From NCBI GenBank assembly GCA_963849365.1, contig CAWKHA010000003.1, positions 496,001-560,000 of the forward strand: a stretch of DNA of 64,000 bases. The letters run 5' to 3'. Made by a program: the position numbers and the translations under genes. Position 1 is the stretch's first letter; every line of letters starts with the position of its first letter. This stretch comes from CAVQCJ01 sp963849365. Lineage in GTDB: Bacteria > Actinomycetota > Actinomycetes > Prado026. Positions 26,292-34,899 of the stretch are shown piece by piece. The notes under the pieces were generated by a model, which searched no databases, was not told the origin of the DNA, and worked only from the letters and a program-made list of their open reading frames with translations.

Positions 26292-27397
26292 GCGCGCTGC
26301 TCGTGCTCGAGGACGGCCGTACGTTCCGCGGCGAGGCGTACGGCGCGCGCGGCGAGACCTTCGGCGAGGCGGTCTTCTGCACGGCGATGACCGGCTACCA
26401 GGAGACGCTCACCGACCCGTCGTACCACCGCCAGGTCGTGGTGATGACGGCGCCGCACATCGGCAACACCGGCGTCAACGACGAGGACCCCGAGTCCGCG
26501 CGGATCTGGGTGAGCGGCTACGTCGTGCGCGACCCGTCCCCGACGGCGTCGTCGTGGCGGTCCCGGCGCAGGCTGGACGACGAGCTGGTGGCGCAGGGCG
26601 TCGTCGGGGTGAGCGGCATCGACACGCGGGCCCTGACGCGGCACCTGCGCGACCGCGGCGCGATGCGGGTAGGGCTGTCCTCGGTCGAGACCGATCCGGC
26701 GCCGCTGCTGGAGCGGGTGCTCGCGTCACCCGGGATGGCCGGAGCCGACCTGACCGCCGAGGTCACGACCGCGCAGCCGTACGTCGTGCCGGCGGTGGGG
26801 GAGCGACGCTTCACGGTCGCCGCGATCGACCTGGGCATCAAGGCGATGACCCCGCGGCGGCTGAGCGAGCGCGGCGTCGAGGTGCACGTGCTGCCCGCGT
26901 CGACCACGCCGGACGAGCTGCTCGCGCTCGGCGCCGACGGGGTGTTCGTCTCGAACGGCCCCGGCGACCCGGCGACCGCCGACCACGCGGTGGCGCTGGT
27001 ACGGGCCGCGCTGGACGCCCGGCTGCCGCTGTTCGGGATCTGCTTCGGCAACCAGGTGCTCGGACGCGCGCTCGGCTTCGGCACCTACAAGCTCAAGTTC
27101 GGGCACCGCGGCACGAACCAGCCGGTGCAGGACCGCGCCACCGGCCGGGTCGAAATCAGCGCGCACAACCACGGGTTCGCGGTCCAGGCTCCCGCCGACG
27201 AGGTGGTCGGGACGCCGTACGGGCGGGTCGAGGTCAGCCACGTCTGTCTCAACGACGGTGTCGTCGAGGGCCTGGTATGTCACGACGTACCGGCGTTCTC
27301 GGTGCAGTACCACCCCGAGGCGGCGGCCGGACCGCACGACTCCGCCTACCTCTTCGACCGCTTCGCCGACCTCATGCAACGGGGAGTGCGCGTATGA
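26288..27397 (+). CDS. carA: Carbamoyl-phosphate synthase small subunit
   Basis: The glutaminase chain feeds ammonia to CarB. The 369 residues have the N-terminal CPSase_sm domain (GYQETLTDPSY, ITGTDTRALT-like GVSGIDTRALTRHLR) and the class I amidotransferase domain with the nucleophile in GICFGNQVLGRALG and the His/Glu pair in SVQYHPEAAAGP. The GTG at 26288 overlaps pyrC. Its 3' side is separated from carB by 115 nt holding a palindrome, whereas all other joints in this operon overlap. Confidence 0.97.
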   Translation: MSALLVLEDGRTFRGEAYGARGETFGEAVFCTAMTGYQETLTDPSYHRQVVVMTAPHIGNTGVNDEDPESARIWVSGYVVRDPSPTASSWRSRRRLDDELVAQGVVGVSGIDTRALTRHLRDRGAMRVGLSSVETDPAPLLERVLASPGMAGADLTAEVTTAQPYVVPAVGERRFTVAAIDLGIKAMTPRRLSERGVEVHVLPASTTPDELLALGADGVFVSNGPGDPATADHAVALVRAALDARLPLFGICFGNQVLGRALGFGTYKLKFGHRGTNQPVQDRATGRVEISAHNHGFAVQAPADEVVGTPYGRVEVSHVCLNDGVVEGLVCHDVPAFSVQYHPEAAAGPHDSAYLFDRFADLMQRGVRV

Positions 27398-27422
27398 GCC
27401 CGGCCCACCCGCCCCTCTGCGC

Positions 27423-27477
27423 GATCTTGAGAGATGTGTCACGCCACGCGGTTGGCGTCGACACATCTCTCAAGATC
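27423..27477. repeat. GATCnTGAG-family palindrome (copy D) between carA and carB
   Basis: Perfect 18-bp arms GATCTTGAGAGATGTGTC (27423-27440) and GACACATCTCTCAAGATC (27460-27477) enclose ACGCCA/TGGCGT (27441-27446, 27453-27458) and a CGCGGT loop. This is the strongest hairpin of the family and lies inside an otherwise overlapping operon. It could reduce carB expression or protect the upstream mRNA end. Confidence 0.88.
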
Positions 27478-27512
27478 GACGGGGCGTCGGCCGCGGGCCG
27501 GGGGGTGCGCTG

Positions 27513-30500
27513 ATGCCGCGGCGGGCGGACATCGGCAGCGTGCTCGTCATCGGCTCCGGACCCATCGTCATCGGGCAGGCCTGCGAGTTCGACTACTCCG
27601 GGACGCAGGCGTGCCGGGTGCTGCGCGCCGAGGGGCTGCGGGTCGTGCTGGTCAACAGCAACCCGGCCACGATCATGACCGACCCGGAGTTCGCCGACGC
27701 CACGTACGTCGAGCCGATCACGCCGGAGTTCGTCGCGAAGATCATCGAACGCGAGCGCCCGGACGCGCTGCTCGTCACGCTCGGCGGCCAGACCGCGCTC
27801 AACTGCGCGGTCGCGCTGCACGAGCAAGGGGTGCTCGAGACGTACGGTGTCGAGCTCATCGGCGCGGACTTCGACGCGATCCGCCGCGGCGAGGACCGGC
27901 AGGCGTTCAAGGAGATCGTCGGGGCGCTGCCCGAGCACCTGCACGCCGAGTCGGCCCGCTCGGTGATCTGCCACTCGTTGCAGGACTGCCTGGACGGGGC
28001 CGCCGTCCTGGGCTACCCGCTGGTGGTCCGGCCCTCGTTCACCATGGGCGGCGCCGGGTCCGGCCTGGCCTACGACGAGGCCGACCTGCACCGCATCGCC
28101 GGTGCCGGGCTGCGGGCCAGCCCGACCACCGAGGTGCTGCTCGAGGAGTCGATCCTCGGCTGGAAGGAGTTCGAGCTCGAGCTCATGCGCGACCGCATGG
28201 ACAACGTGGTCGTCGTCTGCTCGATCGAAAACGTGGACCCGATGGGGATCCACACCGGCGACTCGGTGACCGTGGCGCCGGCGATGACGCTGACCGACCG
28301 CGAGTACCAGCAGATGCGCGACATCGCCATCGCGGTCATCCGCGCGGTCGGCGTCGACACCGGTGGCTGCAACATCCAGTTCGCGGTGAACCCGGTGGAC
28401 GGCCGGATGGTCGTCATCGAGATGAACCCTCGGGTGTCGCGCTCGTCGGCCCTGGCGTCCAAGGCCACCGGGTTCCCGATCGCGAAGATCGCGGCACGCC
28501 TGGCCGTCGGCTACACCCTGGACGAGATCAGCAACGACATCACCCGCGAGACGCCCGCGTCGTTCGAGCCGACGCTGGACTACGTCGTCGTCAAGGTGCC
28601 GCGGTTCGCGTTCGAGAAGTTCCCGCAGGCCGACCCGACGCTGACCACGACGATGAAGAGCGTCGGCGAGGCGATGGCCATCGGCCGGTCGTTCGCGGAG
28701 GCGCTGCAGAAGGCGCTCCGGTCGCTCGAGCGACCGGAGTCGGTCTTCCACTGGCGTGCCGACGTGACCGGGCTCGACCGCGCTGCCCTGGTCGCGCAGT
28801 CCGCGCTGCCGCGCGACGGTCGGCTCACGGTCGTGCAGCAGGCGTTGCGGGCCGGAGCGACGGTCGACGAGGTGGCCGCGGCGACCGGGATCGACCCCTG
28901 GTTCCTCGAGCAGGTCGCGGCCGTCAACGTCCTCGCCGAGACGGTCAGGGCCGCGCCCGAACTCGACGCGGCGCTGCTGCGCCGGGCCAAGCGGGCCGGG
29001 TTCTCCGACCGCCAGGTCGGCGAGCTGCGGGCGCTGGGCGAGCCGGTGGTGCGCGAGCTGCGGCACGCGCTGGGCATCCGCCCGGTGTTCAAGACCGTCG
29101 ACACTTGCGCGGCCGAGTTCGCCGCCCGGACGCCGTACCACTACTCGGCCTACGACGAGGAGACCGAGGTCGAGCCGCGCGAGCGGCCGGCCGTGCTCAT
29201 CCTCGGCAGCGGGCCCAACCGCATCGGGCAGGGCATCGAGTTCGACTACTCGTGCGTGCACGCGGCGATGACGCTGCGCGAGGTCGGGTACGAGACGGTC
29301 ATGGTCAACTGCAACCCCGAGACGGTCTCCACCGACTACGACACTAGCGACCGGCTCTACTTCGAGCCGCTCACGCTCGAGGACGTCCTCGAGGTCGTGC
29401 ACGCCGAGCGGGCGGCCGGACCGGTCGAGGGCGTCGTGGTCCAGCTCGGCGGGCAGACGCCGCTCGGCCTCGCGCAGGCACTCAAGGACGCCGGTGTGCC
29501 GATCCTGGGCACCCAGCCCGAGGCGATCCACCTGGCCGAGGAACGCGGCGCGTTCGGCCGCGTGCTGGAGCAGGCCGGGCTGCCGGCCCCGCGCTGGGGG
29601 CTCGCCGCCACGTACGAGCACGCGCTGGCGATCACCCGGGACATCGGCTACCCCGTCCTGGTCCGGCCCTCGTACGTGCTCGGCGGGCGCGGCATGGAGA
29701 TCGTCTACGACGACAGCGCCATGGAGCAGGCGCTGGAACGGATCCACGGCTCGTACCACAAGGACGAGCCCAGCCACCCGGTGCTCGTCGACCGGTTCCT
29801 CGACGACGCGGTCGAGATCGACGTCGACGCCCTCTTCGACGGCGACGAGCTCTTCCTCGGCGGCGTGATGGAGCACATCGAGGAGGCCGGGATCCACTCC
29901 GGCGACTCGGCCTGCGTGCTGCCGCCGATCACGCTGGGCCGGGCCGAGATCCAGCGGATCCGCCGCAGCACCGAGGCGATCGCCCGCGGCGTCGGCGTGC
30001 GCGGCCTGCTGAACGTGCAGTACGCGCTGGTGTCCGACGTGCTCTACGTGCTCGAGGCGAACCCGCGGGCGTCCCGGACGGTGCCGTTCGTGTCCAAGGC
30101 CACCGGGGTGCCGCTGGCCAAGGCCGCCGCGCGCGTCATGACCGGCTCGACGGTCGCGCAGCTGCGGGCCGAGGGCCTGCTCCCCGAGCACGGGGACGGC
30201 GGCACCCTGCCCCTGGACGCCGCCATCGCGGTCAAGGAGGCGGTGCTGCCGTTCGGCCGGTTCCACGGCGTGGACACGATCCTCGGCCCGGAGATGCGCT
30301 CGACCGGCGAGGTGATGGGCATCGACGCGCTGTTCGGGACCGCCTTCGCGAAGTCCCAGCTCGCCGCGTACGCCGGTGGCCTGCCGACCAAGGGCCGGGC
30401 GTTCGTGACGGTGGCCGACCGGGACAAGCGCTCGATGGTGTTCCCGGTGAAGCGGCTGGCCGACCTGGGGTTCGAGATCCTGGCCACCGAGGGCACCGCC

Positions 30501-30869
30501 GAGGTGCTGTACCGGCACGGGGTCGTCGCCTCCGTCGTGCGCAAGCACTACGAGCCGGACGACGGCACCCCGGACGCTGTCCAGCGGATCCTGGCCGGCG
30601 AGGTCGACCTGATCGTGAACACCCCGTTCGGTGTCGGTCCGCGGCTGGACGGGTACGAGATCCGGACCGCGGCGGTCACCCGTGGGGTGCCCTGCATCAC
30701 CACGGTGCAGGGCCTCGCCGCGACCGTCCAGGGCATCGAGGCCCTGGTCGGGGGAGCCATCGGGGTCACGCCGCTGCAGGAGTACGGTGCGGGGCTGCGG
30801 GCGCAGCAGCGCTCCCGGGTGCCCGGCGAGCAGCCATCCGGGTCGCGGCCCGGCCGAGAGGAGTCCTGA
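27513..30869 (+). CDS. carB: Carbamoyl-phosphate synthase large subunit
   Basis: Synthesises carbamoyl phosphate for pyrimidines and arginine. The 1118 residues contain both homologous halves: the first starts VLVIGSGPIVIGQACEFDYSGTQA with ATP-grasp motifs VVRPSFTMGGAGSG and VIEMNPRVSRSSALASKATG, the second starts VLILGSGPNRIGQGIEFDYSC with VLVRPSYVLGGRGMEIVYD. The C-terminal MGS-like allosteric domain ends with NTPFGVGPRLDGYEIRTAA. The start ATG is at 27513. No disruptions were seen. Confidence 0.98.
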   Translation: MPRRADIGSVLVIGSGPIVIGQACEFDYSGTQACRVLRAEGLRVVLVNSNPATIMTDPEFADATYVEPITPEFVAKIIERERPDALLVTLGGQTALNCAVALHEQGVLETYGVELIGADFDAIRRGEDRQAFKEIVGALPEHLHAESARSVICHSLQDCLDGAAVLGYPLVVRPSFTMGGAGSGLAYDEADLHRIAGAGLRASPTTEVLLEESILGWKEFELELMRDRMDNVVVVCSIENVDPMGIHTGDSVTVAPAMTLTDREYQQMRDIAIAVIRAVGVDTGGCNIQFAVNPVDGRMVVIEMNPRVSRSSALASKATGFPIAKIAARLAVGYTLDEISNDITRETPASFEPTLDYVVVKVPRFAFEKFPQADPTLTTTMKSVGEAMAIGRSFAEALQKALRSLERPESVFHWRADVTGLDRAALVAQSALPRDGRLTVVQQALRAGATVDEVAAATGIDPWFLEQVAAVNVLAETVRAAPELDAALLRRAKRAGFSDRQVGELRALGEPVVRELRHALGIRPVFKTVDTCAAEFAARTPYHYSAYDEETEVEPRERPAVLILGSGPNRIGQGIEFDYSCVHAAMTLREVGYETVMVNCNPETVSTDYDTSDRLYFEPLTLEDVLEVVHAERAAGPVEGVVVQLGGQTPLGLAQALKDAGVPILGTQPEAIHLAEERGAFGRVLEQAGLPAPRWGLAATYEHALAITRDIGYPVLVRPSYVLGGRGMEIVYDDSAMEQALERIHGSYHKDEPSHPVLVDRFLDDAVEIDVDALFDGDELFLGGVMEHIEEAGIHSGDSACVLPPITLGRAEIQRIRRSTEAIARGVGVRGLLNVQYALVSDVLYVLEANPRASRTVPFVSKATGVPLAKAAARVMTGSTVAQLRAEGLLPEHGDGGTLPLDAAIAVKEAVLPFGRFHGVDTILGPEMRSTGEVMGIDALFGTAFAKSQLAAYAGGLPTKGRAFVTVADRDKRSMVFPVKRLADLGFEILATEGTAEVLYRHGVVASVVRKHYEPDDGTPDAVQRILAGEVDLIVNTPFGVGPRLDGYEIRTAAVTRGVPCITTVQGLAATVQGIEALVGGAIGVTPLQEYGAGLRAQQRSRVPGEQPSGSRPGREES

Positions 30870-31741
30870 TGGGGGCCGTGCAGGTGCGCGGCGAGGTCCT
30901 GTCCACGCGACGGGCCGGCGAGTACCACGCTCTGACGGTGGTGGCCCCCGGCATCGCCGACGGCGCCCGGCCCGGCCACTTCGTGGCCCTGGCGGTCGGC
31001 GGCGACCACTCCTCGATGCTGCTGCGGCGGGCGTTCTCGATCTACCGGGTGCAGGAGCGGGGGATCTACGGCGGCACCGTCGAGATCGTCTTCTCCGTGC
31101 ACGGCAAGGGGACGGCCTGGCTGGCCGGCCTGCGGGCGCACGACCCGGTCGACGTGGTCGGGCCGCTCGGCCGTCCGTTCGCGCTGCCCAAGGAGCCGGT
31201 GACCGCGACGCTGGTCGGCGGCGGCTACGGCTCGGCACCGCTGTTCACGCTGGCCGAGCAGCTGCGTGCGCGCGGCTGCAGGGTCGACTTCGTCCTCGGA
31301 GCGGCCACCGAGGGCCGGCTGTTCGGGGCGCTGGAGGCGAAGCGGATCTCCACCCAGGTCGCCATCACGACCGAGGACGGCAGCCTGGGCGAGCCGGGGC
31401 GGGTCACCGACGTGCTGCCCGGCATGCTGCAGCGCTCCGGCGCGGACGTCGTGTACGCCTGCGGGCCGATGGCGATGCTGCGGGCGGTGCACGAGATCGC
31501 GACGGCCTACGGCGCGCACAGCCAGTGCGCGGTCGAGGAGGCGATGGCCTGCGGGATCGGCGTGTGCATGACGTGCGTGCTGCCCGTGGTCGGCGACGAC
31601 GGCACGACCCGCATGGTGCGCTCCTGCGTCGAGGGCCCGGTGTTCCGCGGCGACCGCGTGCGCTGGGACGACCTGGGTACGGTGCCGGCCGACGCCGAGG
31701 GCGCACCGGTCGACGTCGCGCTCGTGGACGGCCGCCGATGA
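30869..31741 (+). CDS. pyrK: Dihydroorotate dehydrogenase electron-transfer subunit
   Basis: An FAD and [2Fe-2S] protein that couples PyrD to NAD. The 290 residues contain the FAD motif RRAFSIYRV, the NAD fold LVGGGYGSAPLF, and the cluster ligands CGIGVCMTC plus a fourth Cys about 20 residues on (VRSCVEGPVF). It overlaps carB by 1 nt (TGATG) and pyrD by 4 nt. Its presence shows that PyrD here is the NAD-linked class 1B enzyme. Confidence 0.94.
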   Translation: MGAVQVRGEVLSTRRAGEYHALTVVAPGIADGARPGHFVALAVGGDHSSMLLRRAFSIYRVQERGIYGGTVEIVFSVHGKGTAWLAGLRAHDPVDVVGPLGRPFALPKEPVTATLVGGGYGSAPLFTLAEQLRARGCRVDFVLGAATEGRLFGALEAKRISTQVAITTEDGSLGEPGRVTDVLPGMLQRSGADVVYACGPMAMLRAVHEIATAYGAHSQCAVEEAMACGIGVCMTCVLPVVGDDGTTRMVRSCVEGPVFRGDRVRWDDLGTVPADAEGAPVDVALVDGRR

Positions 31742-32805
31742 CACGCATGCGGATCACCACCGAGCGGCCGGGGACCGCCCCGCTGCCGACGGTCGACATG
31801 AGCACGTCGATCGGCGCGCTGGAGCTCCCCAGCCCCATGCTCACCGCCTCCGGGTGCGCGGCCTCCGGCCGCGAGCTGGACCAGTTCGTCGACGTGACCC
31901 AGCTGGGCGCCGTGGTGACCAAGTCGGTGATGCTGCGGCCGCGGGCGGGCCGCGCGACGCCCCGCATGTCCGAGACCCCCAGCGGGATGCTGAACTCCAT
32001 CGGCCTGCAGGGCCCCGGCATCGACGCGTTCATCGAGAACGACCTGGCCTGGCTGCGCCGGCGCGGGGCGCGGACCGTGGTGTCCATCGCCGGCACGAGC
32101 GTCGACGAGTACAGCAAGCTGGCCCAGCGGCTGCGCAACACCGACGGCGTCAGCGCGGTCGAGGTCAACATCTCCTGCCCGAACGTGCAGGAACGCGGGC
32201 ACGTGTTCGCGTGCGACCCGGTCGCCGCGGCCGCGGTGCTCGCGGCGGTGCGGCGGGCGACGACGCCGGGCATCCCGGTGATCGCCAAGCTGTCCCCTGA
32301 CGTCACCGACATCGTCGAGGTCGCGCGGGCGGTGGTGACCGCCGGCGCCGACGCGCTCGCCATGGTCAACACCACGCTGGGCATGGTGATCGACCCGCAC
32401 ACGCTGCGCCCGGCGCTCGCCGGCGTGACCGGGGGCCTGTCCGGCCCCGCCATCCGCCCGATGGCCGTGCGCTGCGTCTACCAGGTGCACGCGGCGCTGC
32501 CGCACGTGCCGATCTGCGGGATGGGCGGGATCCGTACCGGGTCGGACGCGCTCGAGTTCGTCCTGGCCGGCGCCCGCACCGTCTCGGTCGGCACGGTGCT
32601 GTTCAACGACCCCTCGGCGCCGCAACGGATCATGCGTGAGCTCACCATCGCGCTGGCCGACGCCGGGTTCGATCGGCTCGCCGACGCGATCGGGTACGCC
32701 CACCGGCCGGCCGGGGACGCGACGGAGCCCGGCCTGCACGCGGCGGCCGCCGCGGAAGAGGACAGCGACGACTTCGGGCCGGACGTCGACGTGGCGGCAC
32801 GATGA
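31738..32805 (+). CDS. pyrD: Dihydroorotate dehydrogenase, class 1B catalytic subunit
   Basis: Oxidises dihydroorotate to orotate with FMN, passing electrons to PyrK. The 355-residue TIM barrel shows SPMLTASGCAASG, NSIGLQGPG, the catalytic Cys in VEVNISCPNVQ, IAKLSPDVTDI, MVNTTLGMVID and GMGGIRTGSDALEFVLAGA. A 35-residue acidic tail follows the core. The start at 31738 overlaps pyrK; in-frame ATGs at 31747 and 31798 are alternatives, the last giving the more usual family N-terminus. Confidence 0.95.
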   Translation: MTRMRITTERPGTAPLPTVDMSTSIGALELPSPMLTASGCAASGRELDQFVDVTQLGAVVTKSVMLRPRAGRATPRMSETPSGMLNSIGLQGPGIDAFIENDLAWLRRRGARTVVSIAGTSVDEYSKLAQRLRNTDGVSAVEVNISCPNVQERGHVFACDPVAAAAVLAAVRRATTPGIPVIAKLSPDVTDIVEVARAVVTAGADALAMVNTTLGMVIDPHTLRPALAGVTGGLSGPAIRPMAVRCVYQVHAALPHVPICGMGGIRTGSDALEFVLAGARTVSVGTVLFNDPSAPQRIMRELTIALADAGFDRLADAIGYAHRPAGDATEPGLHAAAAAEEDSDDFGPDVDVAAR

Positions 32806-33551
32806 CAGCGGGCGGCGGCCGGGCGGACCGGTTGGACCGCGCCGCGCCGGTCGCGGTGGCGCTGGACACCGCCGACCTCGCCGTCGCCGTCGGCTGGGCG
32901 AGCGCCGTCCGGCCGTACGTCAGCACCTGCAAGGTCGGGCTCCAGCTGTTCCTGAAGCACGGGGCGGCCGCGGTCCACGCGGTGCGCGCCGCGGCCGGGC
33001 TCCCGGTCTTCCTGGACCTCAAGCTGCACGACATCCCGAACACCGTGGCCGGGGCCGCCGCCGCGGTCGCCGACCTGCAGCCGGCGTACCTGACCGTGCA
33101 CGCTTCGGGCGGGGCCGACATGGTGCGGGCCGCGGTCGACGCCGTGCCAGGGACGCTCGTCACCGGTGTGACGGTGCTGACCTCCCTGGACGCGGCGGCG
33201 CTCGCACGGCTCGGCATGACCGGCACGCCGCTGGACGTCGCCCGCCGGCTCGCGGTGCTCGCCGTCGGCGCCGGCGCGGGTGCACTGGTCTGCTCACCGC
33301 ACGAGGTCGCAGCCGTCCGCGCCGAGGTGGGGCCGGACATCGTCCTGGTCACCCCCGGCGTCCGGCCGGCCGGTGGCCGGGCCGACGACCAGGCGCGCCT
33401 GGCCACGCCGGAGCGGGCCCTGGCCGAGGGCGCGGACCTGCTCGTCGTCGGACGTCCGATCACCGGCGCCCCCGACCCGGCCGCCGCCGCGGCGGAGCTG
33501 GCCGCGTCCCTGACGGCCGCACGGGTCGGCCCGGCAGCCGCGGCGGGCTGA
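32802..33551 (+). CDS. pyrF: Orotidine 5'-phosphate decarboxylase
   Basis: Final step to UMP. The 249-residue barrel carries the type 1 catalytic array in FLDLKLHDIPNTVAG, together with VAVALDT, CKVGLQLF, VTPGVRP and VVGRPIT. This is the short-type enzyme, not the longer type 2 form of mycobacteria. It overlaps pyrD by 4 nt and ends the operon; a GC-rich CCCCGG/CCGGGG hairpin follows its stop before the mihF promoter. Confidence 0.95.
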   Translation: MTAGGGRADRLDRAAPVAVALDTADLAVAVGWASAVRPYVSTCKVGLQLFLKHGAAAVHAVRAAAGLPVFLDLKLHDIPNTVAGAAAAVADLQPAYLTVHASGGADMVRAAVDAVPGTLVTGVTVLTSLDAAALARLGMTGTPLDVARRLAVLAVGAGAGALVCSPHEVAAVRAEVGPDIVLVTPGVRPAGGRADDQARLATPERALAEGADLLVVGRPITGAPDPAAAAAELAASLTAARVGPAAAAG

Positions 33552-33591
33552 GTCTCGTTGCCCCCGGCCGACCGGGGCCAGTAGGTTCCGG

Positions 33592-33945
33592 GTGCCCGCA
33601 CCCGTGCTGACCTGCGAGGACCTGTTGGCCCTTCCGCCCCTCACCCCCGAGCAGCGCGCCGATGCGCTGTTGAAGGCGGCTGCCGCGCGCCGCGAGCGGG
33701 CCGAGGTCAAGAACCGGCTCAAGCACTCCGGCGCGTCGCTCGCGGACGTCGTACGGGAGGGGCAGGCCGGCGGCGTCATCGGCAAGATGAAGGTGTCCGA
33801 GTTGCTCGAGTCCATGCCCGGGGTCGGCAAGGTTCGGGCCCGCCAGCTGATGGAACGCCTGGGCATCGCCGCGACCCGGCGGGTCCGCGGTCTCGGCGCG
33901 AACCAGGTCGCCGCCCTCGAGCGCGAGTTCGGCGCAGGGTCCTGA
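33592..33945 (+). CDS. mihF: Integration host factor, actinobacterial type (mIHF)
   Basis: A small nucleoid protein, essential in mycobacteria, that bends DNA. The 117 residues have a basic helix AAARRERAEVKNRLK and the helix-two-turn-helix IGKMKVSELLESMPGVGKVRARQLMERLGI, ending RRVRGLGANQ. TAGGTT (33582-33587) is only 4 nt before the GTG, so transcription may be leaderless or start slightly downstream. It lies between pyrF and gmk, the standard actinobacterial order. Confidence 0.93.
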   Translation: MPAPVLTCEDLLALPPLTPEQRADALLKAAAARRERAEVKNRLKHSGASLADVVREGQAGGVIGKMKVSELLESMPGVGKVRARQLMERLGIAATRRVRGLGANQVAALEREFGAGS

Positions 33946-34518
33946 GTGCCGGGTCCTGAGCCTGCGCGGCTGGTCGTGCTCTCCGGCCCGTCCGGCGTCG
34001 GCAAGAGCACGGTCGCGGCGTACGTCCGTGATCACCACCCCGGGCTGTGGCTGTCGGTGTCGGCCACGACACGCAGGCCGCGCGAGGGGGAGACCCATGG
34101 CGTCAACTACTGGTTCGTGACCGCCGAGGAGTTCGCCGGGATGGTCCAGCGCGGGGAGCTGCTGGAGTACGCCGAGTTCGCCGGCCACTACTACGGGACG
34201 CCCAAGGCTGCGGTGCAGCAGCGACTGTCCGCGGGTGTGCCGGTGCTGCTGGAGATCGAGCTGCACGGGGCCCGCCAGGTGCGGGCGGCGATGCCCGACG
34301 CCCTGCTGGTCTTCCTGGCGCCGCCGTCGTGGGACGAGCTGGTCCGCCGACTGGTCGGGCGCGGTACCGAGCCCGCGGACGTCATCGCCAGGCGGCTGGA
34401 GACCGCCCAGGTCGAGCTGGCCGCCCAGAGCGAGTTCGACGCGGTCCTGGTGAACGACGACGTACGGTCGGCGGCGGACCGGCTGGTAGCCTTGATAGGC
34501 CTGGCCGGCGAGTCCTGA
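33946..34518 (+). CDS. gmk: Guanylate kinase
   Basis: Phosphorylates GMP to GDP. The 190 residues contain the P-loop LSGPSGVGKST, the GMP site SATTRRPREGETHGVNYWF, LEYAEFAGHYYGT and the lid GRGTEPADVIARRL. It begins with a GTG immediately after the mihF stop. The 3' end carries the probable rpoZ promoter. Confidence 0.97.
   Translation: MPGPEPARLVVLSGPSGVGKSTVAAYVRDHHPGLWLSVSATTRRPREGETHGVNYWFVTAEEFAGMVQRGELLEYAEFAGHYYGTPKAAVQQRLSAGVPVLLEIELHGARQVRAAMPDALLVFLAPPSWDELVRRLVGRGTEPADVIARRLETAQVELAAQSEFDAVLVNDDVRSAADRLVALIGLAGES
34487..34492 (+). promoter_or_regulatory. Putative -10 box for rpoZ inside the gmk 3' end
   Basis: TAGCCT within GGTAGCCTTGATAGG fits TANNNT and would start a leader of roughly 95 nt before the rpoZ GTG at 34593. 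Confidence 0.4.
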
Positions 34519-34592
34519 GCCCCCGATGTGGTTGAACATCAGCGGCGCTGACCCACCTCCGGCGTCCACCCGCTCTCTCGGAAGGCCCCCGC

Positions 34593-34856
34593 GTGTCCGG
34601 TACCGCCGCTGCTCCCGAAGGCATCACGAACCCGCCGATCGACGAGCTGCTCGCCAAGGTCGACTCGAAGTACAGCCTGGTGCTCTACTCCGCCAAGCGG
34701 GCCCGCCAGATCAACGCCTACTACAGCCAGCTCGGCGAGGGACTGCTCGAGTACGTCGGCCCGCTGGTCGACACGCACGTGCAGGAGAAGCCGCTGTCGA
34801 TCGCGATGCGCGAGATCAACGAGGGCCTGCTGACCCTCGAGCAGCTCGAGCCCTGA
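34593..34856 (+). CDS. rpoZ: RNA polymerase omega subunit
   Basis: Omega helps assemble the beta' subunit into RNA polymerase. The 87 residues include ITNPPIDELLAKVDSKYSLV, AKRARQINAYYSQL and the actinobacterial C-terminus EKPLSIAMREINEGLL. The GTG at 34593 is preceded by GGAAGG. It lies between gmk and coaBC as in most actinobacteria. Confidence 0.96.
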   Translation: MSGTAAAPEGITNPPIDELLAKVDSKYSLVLYSAKRARQINAYYSQLGEGLLEYVGPLVDTHVQEKPLSIAMREINEGLLTLEQLEP

Positions 34857-34899
34857 GCCGCGGGCGAGTCCGCTCCGAGCTGCGTCAGGTGCCCCCGTC

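Noticed and set aside
27372..31238. 1288-codon open frame on the minus strand opposite carB
   Set aside because: It mirrors carB codon by codon, has low-complexity Arg/His/Asp/Val content and no domain, and arises because GC-rich third positions leave antisense frames open.
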